A stretch of 64,000 nt of DNA, from assembly GCF_000764305.2 (NCBI RefSeq), contig NW_025945833.1:1-64000 (forward strand), given 5' to 3'. Both the position numbers and the translations under genes were made by a program. This DNA comes from Hyalella azteca. Its lineage: Eukaryota; Arthropoda; Malacostraca; Amphipoda; Hyalellidae. Below the pieces are notes generated by a model that did not search any database, was not told the DNA's origin, and saw nothing but the letters and a program-made list of their open reading frames with translations. Positions 54,612 through 64,000 of the stretch are shown one piece after another; position 1 is the stretch's first letter, and each line of letters begins with the position of its first letter.

Positions 54612-57600
54612 CTGCAGGAACAATATTCATTAATTACAGGTGGTATGTATACTTCAATGATCGATACGATCGATCATCAAGACGGATTAACACGTTAAGT
54701 GCGGTATGAAATACGCCCTGAATACGACATAGCCGCACTTAACGTTCTTATTTACAGGCTATACAAATCAGTAGACATGTAGCTTACGTATCTGGGTGAT
54801 ATCGAATAAATAGACACGAATGAACTCATTTTAAATGAATTGACAAACGGTTATGATATGGAATTGACAGATGGATTATGGAAGTAGGTAAACAGGCCGG
54901 CTTTGATTAAAATTCTTCAAGGCTGGCAGATCTGGTTTGAAATATTACATAGTTAAGCAAGAGTACTCAAGAGATCAAGAGAGAACATTTATGGAGTTGA
55001 GAGAGTGGAAGCTCAGAACTGATGAAAAAAAAATTTCACGAAAATCGTTATTTCCTCAGGATGTATATATAAAATTTAGGAACTTGAGAGTCGGAAAAAA
55101 AATCTCAGAACAAAACACCAAATGACAGCACAACCGTTGAATTAGCTCAATTATGTTCTAAATGAGAGGGCTGAGTCCTTAATGAAAGTTAGTTGCCAAG
55201 CCTAAGAATCACTCGGGCCTTGTGTCTCAGCAGCAAGAAACTCTTTAGCTTCAAAGAATCCCCCGACAAAAATCAGCAAATAGAGATATGCGTTACAATC
55301 TTCATGGGCAGCTGTCAGTAATAATTTCAGCTTCTATTATCCTATTACCGTGAACACCATGAAGATGCCACAAGTAAACTGTCGCGGCCAAGTTACGCAA
55401 CTGACTCTATAGCAAAGGAATGCACCGCGATCAATCGTGTTTTATTGAACACGCCATCAACTGTTGTCAATTGATGCATTAATTCCATGACAGTGAGTTA
55501 TTCAAGAAAACTTCCCTAGCGAGAATTCATCAGATATGATGAACCTCTAAGAAAATTGATGAACACAAGGCACGCGAGAAATTTGAGCTAAATCAGGAAG
55601 GAGTAAATGACAGGACATGAAATGCAGTAAACTATGAGAGCATATCCTTGACGTTCAAGGATATACTTCTTAAAAAAAAAAAAAAAACTTCAATAGACGA
55701 TATGACAAGATTGGCGGTCTCACGTACCAATCAAACCGTTACCCCTCATGGGCACGAAGTGCATCTAACCAGGCGATGTGATCACCAAGTGCAGACAACA
55801 CAGCAGCAAGGGAGCAAAGAGAAGCGAAAACTAAAGGGGCAACGAGAACAAAAAGTGTGAAAAACTCGCCAGTTTTATTATTGGGTTATTTGTAGAAAAC
55901 TCGTTGGTTGGGTGTCATATAAATTTGAGTAAATAAGCGGAAAAATAATTTTTTACGACAAATAAGGGGTCTCGTACAGTTATCTATAAATTACTAAAAA
56001 CTATGTGCAATTATAAGACAAAGCAGGTACCAGTAAAGCAGAAAATAAATAATAACGCCACAACAAATTAACGCACAATTAAAAGAAATAAACGATAGAA
56101 TAAACACGATAAATTTTTTTTAACAAATTCAAACATTTCACGTGTCGTTTTAATGTAGCAATGCAATGCGCATGGCAGTGCAGGAACTGAGCCTGAGACT
56201 CGTCGCAATAAGAAGTAAATACACGGCGAAGTAAGTATGGGAGTGAAGCACGACTCAAAAACAAAGAGGAAATGAAGCACACTAGCATGCTTAAATAAAA
56301 CAAGTCAGTGACGTAACACCATATACGCTTGTACCAACAACTGAATAAAAATATGACTGTCTTGATCAATACATCATTCAAATAAAAAATAAAAATGGTG
56401 CATAAAATACGTGATTGTCATTCAGCGCTACTGAATCTCCAGACCCAAAATCCAATAATTGTACACGTCATGAGAACTGGATTAATTTATTGACAGCTTA
56501 CGGCGACGATTCAGAACGGTCTGATAGACAAAAGTTATCGATAATAATAAAGCGTTGTTTCACGCGGGTGTAAAGATCAGTTCAATTTTTAGGCAGCCGA
56601 TTCTGACCACCGTGTTGCTTCATTAACATAAGTTGACATATAATGAAGGCAAAAACGGACAGGCAAACGAAAAAAAAAGACATAGCTCTAGATGACACAA
56701 AAAAGCGCACACGGAAGCGTCGATTGTACAGCGCAACGAGACACGAAATGCGACGTCTTACGAGGCGCGATGTTTTGGACATTCCGGACACGGCGCCTCG
56801 TCACAGCAACACTCATCTCTGGTCGTCGACTCCTCAATATCTCCAGCAAGCGAACAGCATTCGTCACACTCGTCCGATGGGTGAGCTGAGAGCCGTTTTT
56901 TGGTAAAAGATCTTTCATGACAGCTGGGAGACGGAGCGGAGCTCGAGCAACTTGATCCGGAATGATCGAAAACACAATCACAACTTGCAGTCTTGCAAAT
57001 TTGGCAGCAGGGCATATCGTCTCGCAGGTTATCATGTGAACTCTTGTGGAATTCACGCAAACTTGTTGATGAGCAGCACTCGTTGGATTCATCTCGTGTT
57101 GGATTCTCGATGTGGAGGAGCGTTTCAGCCTGAATATTGGAAGTGTTGACCAGTTCAGCATGACTCGGCAAGGCGCTAGCGTCATAAACAGCGAGCTTGC
57201 GACAGACCGAACTCTCTTTCTTCGCACATGTAAATTTTTTCGGATCACACATCTTCCATATTAACTCCGCCTCGGCGCCTTCAGGAGAGCATTTGTTAGG
57301 TTCTTCTTCGATGCACGAAGTCACCGAATCTCGAGATTGGTTAAGATCAACGAAAAATTTAGAATTGGAGAAATGCGAGTCAAATTCAGCTTCGCTTGAA
57401 CCTGCTTCAGTCCGGTTATCAAAAATACCCTTTTGGGGATTAGATGTTGGTTGAAACCCCACAGAGTCGAGGAAGGATGAACAAAATTCAGATGTTTTCA
57501 TGGAGCAGCAGCACGCATACTCGCAATGACATTGCCGCAACACGGCGTTATCAAGCGATAGCTTTCGGGTCAATGAAGAATCTTCTTCACTAATATCGAA

Positions 57601-60600
57601 ATTCGAGAACTGCGCCCAAGATATCTTCCTGTCAGGATACATGGCGTGAGGAGGAGGTGCTGTAGCGGTGGTATGACGACGCTGCTTGTGATGATGATGA
57701 TGATGGGTGCCGGCATCACGAACAGGAGTCGAGTGATGTGGGACGGAAGATGTCGTACCCGCGGAATGGCGTCTCAAAGAGCCGAGAACGTGTTTCATTT
57801 CTGTGGTTTTCGCGAGAAAAACATGTAAGCAAAGAAAAAAAGGCACGCGAGAAATTTGAGCTAAATCAGGAAGGAGCTTTTCAAAATAAATGCCTATAAA
57901 AAAATGACTTCTGGAAAGCTCAAATGTGTTGAACGTAAAAACCCCGGCATGCTTGGCTTACTAACATGCACTGGCAACCCAATAAAATCACAGCACAAAC
58001 AACATTAAAGAACAATAGGCCGTAACATATGTGTTAGCAATAAATAAAAATATTTGTACCATCAGCGGACCAGAGATACGCCTGTGTGCATAAGAACTTT
58101 TAACCTAACAGTAAGACTTCTAAGTGATCGAAAACTCGATGATGTCGCGATGATAATCCTCAACATTTATAACGGCGTGCTCGCCTCACATTGTGATGAT
58201 GTGCACTCGGTGGCGACAAGAAGAGTGTCATGCTAGTGAAGTGTAAACTAAGTTTGGCACAGGTAACGTACGTGGCACAAGTGTAGCACAGGTAACGCAC
58301 GTGGCACTAAGTGTGGCACAGGTAACGTACGCGGCACAAGTGTGGCACAGGTAACGTACGTGGCACTAAGTGTGGTGCAGGTGACGTACGTGGCACTAAG
58401 TGTGGCACAGGTAACGTACGTTGCCCTAAGTGTGGCACAGGTGACGTACGTGGCACTAAGTGTGGCACAGGTAACGTACGTGGCACATGTGTGGCACAGG
58501 TAACGTACGTGGCACAAGTGTGGCACACTAAAGGACAACAGTGAAATGTTCTTATGGCTCCCCTGCAGCGGAAGGCGTACATGATCGAAAGGCGATATTT
58601 GATCGAAATTCAAACTATTAAGTAGCTTTGAAATGTCATTGAAAAAAATACCTGCAAATGAGTTACTAAAAACCGAGTAGCAGAAAGCGATACTGAAGCA
58701 TTAAGTGCACTCGTTGGGCGATATTCATTGCTGTAGAGCAAGCGTCGATTAGTTCAGCCAAAATCAGAGCTAAATCTACTCGTCAGTAGAATGAAGAACT
58801 GATTTCCTGCATAAGGGAATATTCCAACTATTGGCATGACAATGATTAATTCTCTTGAAGAGATGATTTGCAAAAACAATTGAACTAGTTAGTAAATACG
58901 CGAATACTACAAGATTATGAAGCTTGAGGAACTTGCTTCTCTTGTGAACTCGGATGAGGTTATTAGCCAGCCCAGCAGCAACAAAGCATAATGCTGGTAA
59001 TTTTCAGACATAGTACTGGTATTAAGAGCACGCCTCTTACTGCCACGGCTGGTTGAGAGGAACCATAAGAGCGACCAGCGACGTCGTCTAAAGCTTACCG
59101 TCCTTCGTGCGCTGCGATGTCAAGACAAACACATCAATAAATACACGAACAAAATTCAAATCAATCATGAAGCATAAGCAAGCTAGTCAAGACTTCAAAT
59201 AAGGACGGTACTTGAGCCAAGGAAGTAACCTGAAGCTAAGTGGAAGCGACAATAAAAAGCTACCAAAAAATACATTCACCCAACTACACCAATAACTCAC
59301 AAAGAAGAACCACAAAAATTAGAAACTGCACTCTAATATCTAATGCATAAACTGTCAAGCTAAATATTAGATGACGGAAGAACCAGAGAAATTTGGCATA
59401 GGGCACTCATGTAAATTAATGATCAAGTTGCACAGGCTACAAGCTTTGTTCATGTTCGTCGCGAGGCTAAACGGAAGGTCCAGGACTGCATGACAAAATG
59501 TAATACTGGTACGGCATTATTTTCATGCATTGGTCCTTTATTCTTTAACCATAGAGTATTTGCATAGATTTTTAGCATGAAATAGAAGCACAAAAGAAAG
59601 AAATTTCAGGCGAGGAAACTTCAAAATATGGGATCTAATATAAGGTAGGCACAAAAATGACACCGCGTCTGAAAAAAAATTAGAGTACAAATTCACACAG
59701 AGCAATTAATGGAAGATGAAGGCGCACTCACTTCTAGCTTTCTCTCTGAGGTTGTGCTGTTCTCCTGTGGAGTAGCTGGTGGGGCGGGTGAGAGGAGGTC
59801 GCTGGTGGTGGGGAGAACCTTGATGTCCCCCACTACACCCACCGTGGTGGGGACCTCCTGACGGAGACCCACATGCATTGCAGGCGCCCCCCTCCAGCAG
59901 CAGGGCGGCTGCGAGACCCGAGGAAGACTCGGTGGGGAAGAAGACGTTGGAGGGATCAGACGAGTGCGACGATGGACCCTCCCCTGGTCGTGTGAAAAAT
60001 GACGTGCCTGCACATGTCATCACTGCTTCAGTACGAGGACCAATTGTAGTCACTGCAACTTGAGGCTTGTGGCCTTTCTATTAAATAAAATCCATGTAAA
60101 CATGGCCGCTAATGCATTTTATTTTGAGCCAGTACTAGAGACGTACACGCTTTTAAAATAAAAAATGAATGTTCTTCGTTAATTCTATTCCGTTGACGTG
60201 TTTCTTTTATCGGCAGGCGGCGACTAGGCGGGCAGTGGAGACACACGATTCAATGATACTTTTTTAAAACAAGGAAATTATTGCGGGATTCCTAGCGCGG
60301 TTAGCGCGAATAAAACAGAGCTGCGCATGCCAAAGCATTCGCTATTAATTTGAAATGTTGAAAGCAAAACTAGCTAAGAAATTGAAACTCTTCTTTCTCA
60401 ATCACAATCGTTCATAAAATTTTACCAAACCGATGTTTTGGTAAAATGTTCCAAACTCGCACTTGATGTTCCATCACATAAATTTACTCATTTTACACGG
60501 TAAAGTTACACTCGTTCTTACGAACAAAATCCTGGATGAGGTAGCAAACAGGCCAGTTACTTGCGTCATTTATATCGCAAGTGATAAGAAAGCTTTGAAA

Positions 60601-63451
60601 AATCGTACCAGATGCGCGGGCCGGTCCCCCAGGGAAGGCAGCAGGGAAGACCGGGCAGTGCACGGCGGAGATGAAGGCCTCGAAGGTAGTGGCCTCGCTG
60701 TGCTGGTCGATGATGGCATGCAGAGCACGAGCCCGCTCCTCGTAGCTGATCAAATTCAACGTATTACTTAATCATTTTTATTATTATTTCATTATAGCAA
60801 TGCAACAACTATTATGTTTAATTGTTAGTAGAGCCGGCCGAGAAGAGCGAAAAATGTGTTACTCTCACATTTATAGCAGAGAAGCAACTCGTGGGAACTT
60901 ATAATAACAAAATATCGCATTGCTTTCAAGCTATCATATTGGAAAAATGTATTGACTTAAATCAACCATCGAAGGAACATATAGCGCCATGAATAAAAGG
61001 ACAATATGTGAAGATAAAATGTGCAGCAAACGTTAACAACAGTTATGCATGAAGGGACGCTTATTAAATAACTTACAAATTTTGGTATAGGGGAAGCCTG
61101 CTCCTCTTAGCGCGTGAGGCGTTGACGGCCGTAGCACGCACGAGGCACGGCAGTTCACGCCGCCCCACCAGCGCTCCGTCGAACAGCGGCCCAAAGAACG
61201 GCACCTAAACATGAGCGATGCATGGGTATATATAACTTCGTAACTCAATGAAGGTGTAAGCTTTGTGTAAGTCAGGTTATAAGGCTCTCGTATGGTAAAA
61301 AGGCTTTCAAATTAAGAAATGAGTATGAGGAGAAATTCAATGCGTCGAGCAGCGGCCCAAAGAACGGCACCTAAACATGAGCGAGGCATGGGTATATATA
61401 ACTTCGTAACTCAATGAAGTTCTAAGATTTTGTGAGTCAGGTTATAAGGCTCTCGTCAGGTCAGAAGGCTCTCAAATTAAGAAATGAGTATGCAGAGAAA
61501 TTCAATGTATGCAAAGAGAAGAAAAAGATGTGGAAGAAGGAAGACAAAGCGTCGCAAGCGGAAAAAGCTTTTTGTCCTGCAGCTAAAATCAGGAGTATAA
61601 GACAAATGGTAGAGCGAGGAAGACTCACGTCAGGCTTGGAGCTTATGTGTATTCTGTGTAGGGAGTTGGCCAGTGGGTAGATGACGATGAGCACGTCACA
61701 GAACTCTGTAGGGATGATGCCACGTCTGTAGTCTCGACTGTGTTCAGACCACACGATGTGCACCTCGTCGTTCCCCAAATGACGTGTCTGCAGATTCAAA
61801 CGCACGTCAGGCACAAAATTTAATTTTTTATAATCATTTATCATGAATTAAGCCACCATGTAATGATGTGGCTCGAAAAACCTTGAGTTAAAAAACATAA
61901 TTTACACGGCAAAAAATATTATAGTTAATATATAAACTTATAATTTTCAATTTTTATAATTGTTGATTAAAGTTTAGAAGCCTGGTGCCTCAAATAGGTA
62001 GTTCACGCTAGACTGTAAAGTATAAGCGCGTATCCACAATTTCAATCGTGTCACGGTATTTCCTGGATCTGAGAATTTATTGTTTGCGAGAGAATAGAAG
62101 AGCATCACAAACCGGGGAACGGGGTTATAACATTGCATTACCGGGCCCAGCTCGATGTGATGGCCTCACCTTGAGCAGCAGGAACTGCTCAGTATGTGAT
62201 GGCCTCACCTTGAGCAGGAGGGACTGCTCGCTGTGATCGCCTCACCTTGAGCAGGAGGGACTGCTCAGTATGTGAAGGCCTCACCTTGAGCAGGAGGGAC
62301 TGCTCGGTGTGTGAATGCCTCACCTTGAGCAGGAGGGACTGCTCAGTATGTGGCCTCACCTTGAGCAGGAGGGACTGCTCGGTGTGTGAAGGCCTCACCT
62401 TGAGCAGTAGGGACTGCTCAGTATGCGAAGGCATCCTCGTGGACACATGGAAGATGGTCTCGGTGAGGCTGGTGGCGTGGTAGGGCGCCGTCTCCCCCGT
62501 AGACCCGTTGCGATGGAGGCCTCCCAAGAACCCTGTGTGGGTGCTCAGCTCCACCTCCCAGCCCAACCCCCCAACAAACTCCTGCGCAAAATATTCAAAT
62601 ATAACTTCCCTTGAACAGTTAACAGTGCAAGCAGTGCTCTTATCTGCATCATTTTGTAGCTGTGCCTAATTTTTTTATTGTTATTTCTTACCCAGAAGAC
62701 TAATTAGTTTTATTGACAACGGGAAAAGGAGAAGCAAGGAGGGCGAAGAAAAAAACTCAAGAAACATGAACAACTGTTAGGCACTTTTTAAGGGCAGATA
62801 AAAATCGAACGAAAAAGTAACATCTGATAACCTGAACTTAAATAAGCTTTTGTGCTCACAAAGCAAAGTTTCACCTCAAAGCGCTGCGATCCTCCCGAGT
62901 TGCTGAGGATGGACATCTTGTCCTCCTGCCCAATGGCCACGTACAGCACCGCGATTTTGTGTGTCTCGCGGCATTTCTGTACAAACGAATATGAATTAGG
63001 AACGTGAAAGCAATGAGCTTTGCATGGAACCTTGGTTAGAAAGATTCCACAACTCCGTAAGCGACAATTAATGATGAAGGTAACAAGTTTCATTAATAAT
63101 AAATTAATCATGATACCAGATTCACATTTCCACTCCTCACCTACAAGTTTATAGACGTTTATCTCTTCATTATTTATTAATTTCAACACGTCATTATCCA
63201 TAATTTCGATTTCGGACTTTTTCCAACGTTAACAAAGCACTAGTTTTCAGCAACTGAGGAAAAACATTAAACATACCTGATTATCGAGGTTTTTTATTTC
63301 TCTAAGAAGTTTGTCATTCTTCTTAAGCGTGTGCAGAGACTTGCGCTTCTCCCAGGCGGCGAGACCGAGCTGATCGAAGAGCAGCCGACACTGCTGGAAG
63401 GGCGACGCTTCCTCTCTGGGTGCGGGACACTCTTCCTCGGGGCACTGCAGT
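54133..63451 (-). CDS. RALGAPA: Ral GTPase-activating protein subunit alpha (C-terminal part; gene continues past right edge)
   Basis: RalGAP alpha with the beta subunit forms the complex that stimulates GTP hydrolysis by RalA/RalB. Exons in phase: 63451-63277, 62976-62875, 62581-62399, 61787-61629, 61204-61077, 60745-60609, 60052-59732, then either 57800-56758 or 54611-54133 as last exon. Recognised in order: [115 protein letters not shown], and [20 protein letters not shown]. These are diagnostic for RALGAPA1/2 rather than tuberin. The thumb Asn in LGNDEV is present. Everything N-terminal to this lies beyond 64000 or was not found at 63452-64000. The tails after 60052 have no counterpart I know. 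Confidence 0.9.
55569..55604. repeat. 36-bp direct repeat, copy 1 (pairs with 57841-57876)
   Basis: The block begins aggcacgcgagaaatttgag and ends aatcaggaaggag, and I see no differences from the copy at 57841. It lies about 960 bp upstream (in transcription sense) of the Gln-rich last exon. Confidence 0.9.
56486..56491 (-). terminator. Candidate polyadenylation signal after the Cys-rich RALGAPA exon
   Basis: AATAAA on the minus strand about 270 nt downstream of the stop at 56758-56760. It supports that exon being terminal. No transcript evidence. Confidence 0.4.
56758..57800 (-). CDS. Alternative last exon of RALGAPA: Cys-rich tail
   Basis: Acceptor aaaaccacag, phase-compatible with the donor at 59731 (A|AA gives Lys). 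It encodes 346 residues in one uninterrupted frame: [14 protein letters not shown], a His run ([12 protein letters not shown]), a possible basic/Ser regulatory region, then Cys clusters: [43 protein letters not shown] and [15 protein letters not shown] before the stop. More than 30 Cys overall, mostly in CC, CxC and CxxC pairs. No known zinc-finger pattern is matched. Metal binding or palmitoylation is possible but unproven. Confidence 0.7.
57841..57876. repeat. 36-bp direct repeat, copy 2
   Basis: Same block as 55569-55604. In transcription sense it ends about 40 nt upstream of the acceptor of the Cys-rich exon (57800), immediately before the pyrimidine-rich tract, i.e. in the branch-point region. 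Confidence 0.9.
58245..58535. repeat. 30-bp minisatellite in a RALGAPA intron
   Basis: About nine to ten copies of a unit based on gtggcacaggtaacgtacgt plus ggcactaagt, with some units shortened by about nine bases. The Cys/Thr-rich open frames across it (58248-58613 minus) are periodicity artefacts. Confidence 0.85.
58536..59731 (-). other. RALGAPA intron, no other feature
   Basis: Follows the exon ending at 59732 on the minus strand. No exon, repeat or RNA gene recognised. Confidence 0.45.
59732..60052 (-). CDS. RALGAPA exon after the RapGAP domain: Ser/Gly/His/Pro-rich
   Basis: Acceptor agttgcag, joined in phase (G|TG). It reads [20 protein letters not shown], then a Ser/Asp stretch, [39 protein letters not shown], and ends NLREKAR at phase 1. 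Low complexity and no domain recognised. It is the shared donor for both alternative last exons. Confidence 0.7.
60609..62581 (-). CDS. RALGAPA RapGAP catalytic domain exons
   Basis: Exons 62581-62399, 61787-61629, 61204-61077 and 60745-60609 encode the bulk of the RapGAP domain. The catalytic thumb Asn of the family lies in RHLGNDEV (codon 61772-61770) and is intact. The usual [15 protein letters not shown] reads [15 protein letters not shown], a Gly to Cys change at a strongly conserved position. The C-terminal [16 protein letters not shown] and [10 protein letters not shown] helices follow. Junctions are phase 0/0/0/2 and consistent. The donor at 60608 (GTACGA) is weak. Confidence 0.9.
61200..61490. 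repeat. About 166-bp tandem duplication covering an exon start
   Basis: The block ccaaagaacggcacctaaac (61191) recurs at about 61357, and gttataaggctctcg at 61276 recurs at 61441. The extra copy includes an AG acceptor and the first codons of the VPFFGPL exon ([10 protein letters not shown] before it diverges). It lies in the intron upstream of the real exon at 61204. Confidence 0.85.
62164..62440. repeat. 36-39 bp tandem repeat of an exon end with its 5' splice site
   Basis: Seven copies of cctcaccttgagcag at 62164, 62203, 62240, 62279, 62318, 62354 and 62393. On the minus strand each reads HTEQSLLLK followed by GTGAGG, so the last codons of the exon and its donor are copied repeatedly into the intron. 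Unit spacing is 36-39 bp, mostly multiples of three, and the frame stays open through most copies. Confidence 0.9.
62875..63451 (-). CDS. RALGAPA exons before the RapGAP domain
   Basis: Exon 63451-63277 (58 full codons) reads [40 protein letters not shown] and NQ. Exon 62976-62875 reads [20 protein letters not shown] and [14 protein letters not shown]. Both match the RALGAPA region just before the GAP core. Several AG dinucleotides precede 63451 because the acceptor is tandemly copied, so the exact start is uncertain by multiples of 72 bp or by a few bases (63446). Confidence 0.85.
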
Positions 63452-63652
63452 CTGAGGAGAGCATCATGACACATTTTAGCGATTCTTAATGCTTATTATA
63501 GCTTGGTATCAGAGCACTGAAGTCTGAGGAGAGTATCATGACACATTTTAGCGATTCTTAATGCTTATTATAGCTTGGTATCAGAGCACTGCAGTCTGAG
63601 GTGAGCATCGTGACATTTTAGCGATTTCTAATGTTTCTCACAGCTTGGTACC
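63440..63652. repeat. 72-bp tandem repeat spanning a splice acceptor
   Basis: Three copies with starts of tctgagg at 63451, 63523 and 63595. Shared blocks are catgacacattttagcgatt and cttggtatcagagcactg. On the minus strand each carries ...ctcctcag or ...ctcacctcag followed by act(g/t)cag, so the 3' splice site of the 63451 exon is copied upstream. The third copy is more diverged. Confidence 0.9.
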
Positions 63653-64000
63653 TGATGGCAAAAGTCTATCTCCTCCCATTATACTGAGTAGGGATTTGGA
63701 GGCGGCACAAGCCCTAATGCCTACACTTATTGATTTGTTGGACAAGACACAATCCCTATATTTGATGATGACAAATCATATTAGAACCACTTTTTTCTGT
63801 TTTTTTTTTTTTGGAGATCCTTCGTCGTGGTTTGAGACCCTTTTAATCCAATTAATCTATCTGTATTCAATTTACAAGCTAAAAATTTTTCGGCGACATG
63901 ACAGACCAACAATTTCGTTATGCAGATGTGCAAATCTTCAAGCTTGTCCTGTCCAACTAGGACTGTTTGAGTACCAGACTAAAATACATTACAGGTAAGT
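63653..64000. other. Unassigned edge; RALGAPA intron with an unidentified plus-strand frame
   Basis: No RALGAPA exon recognised on the minus strand. On the plus strand an open frame runs to the window end, where attacag is followed by gtaagt at 63995-64000. I recognise neither the product nor its context. Confidence 0.25.

Larger units (their letters stand above)
54640..56757 (-). other. RALGAPA intron or 3' region between alternative last exons
   Basis: No further coding exon recognised. It contains AATAAA on the minus strand at 56486-56491, about 270 nt after the stop of the Cys-rich exon (candidate polyadenylation signal), and a 36-bp block at 55569-55604 that is repeated at 57841-57876. 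Confidence 0.5.

Noticed and set aside
54307..54633. Arg/Gly-rich plus-strand frame opposite the Gln-rich exon
   Set aside because: GC-rich antisense shadow without its own context.
56688..57248. 186-codon minus-strand frame overlapping the Cys-rich exon
   Set aside because: Out of phase with the acceptor at 57800 and lacking the periodic Cys pattern; treated as a shadow.
58248..58613. Long Cys/Thr-rich open frames on the minus strand
   Set aside because: They lie entirely in a 30-bp tandem repeat; two overlapping frames show the same periodic peptide. No splice or family support.
61629..62581. Tuberin (TSC2) as the identity of the RapGAP gene
   Set aside because: The domain core [14 protein letters not shown], [13 protein letters not shown] and [11 protein letters not shown] are RALGAPA-type; tuberin has different sequences at these positions.

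Overview
This is eukaryotic nuclear DNA: AT-rich, intron-dense and full of repeats, with one unresolved base at 10100. I read it as arthropod and probably crustacean. The laccase-family N-terminal Cys block and the overall style fit arthropods; the subgroup is a guess. Genes were built by hand from GT/AG splice sites, reading-phase continuity and family recognition.

Layout. 1-22304: no gene I can defend. It holds mobile-element debris: non-LTR retrotransposon 3' ends, a dispersed tRNA-like repeat, large palindromic TA-flanked MITEs, and a TTAA-flanked piggyBac-type MITE nested in one of them. 22305-29939 (+): TAF4, the TFIID subunit, in 13 coding exons with TAFH and histone-fold/C-terminal regions. 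29940-36278: no gene seen (TAF4 3' UTR and convergent intergenic). 36279-48205 (-): a 14-exon gene for a secreted protein of about 1498 residues (counted without a 92-bp duplication). It joins a signal peptide, an acidic region, an RRKR site, a Ser-rich tract, a long Pro/Tyr heptad array and a Gly/Tyr segment to a three-domain multicopper-oxidase (laccase) fold. The fold has lost every type 1 copper ligand and several others, so it looks like a non-enzymatic multicopper-oxidase-related protein. 48206-54132: intergenic, with a good TATA box for that gene. 54133-63451 (-, continuing beyond the right edge): the C-terminal part of a Ral GTPase-activating protein alpha subunit (RALGAPA), with an intact RapGAP domain and two alternative last exons, one Cys-rich and one Gln-rich.

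Most interesting points. (1) The copper-ligand-free laccase fold fused in frame to a long crosslinkable-looking Pro/Tyr and Gly/Tyr extension. (2) A 92-bp frame-breaking duplication in one of its exons, and a segment of cupredoxin domain 2 that I could not find, where a 20-bp satellite now sits. (3) Tandem duplications that copy exon edges and splice sites in RALGAPA, including seven tandem 5' splice sites. (4) Two phase-matched alternative RALGAPA tails, each associated with a copy of the same 36-bp intronic sequence.
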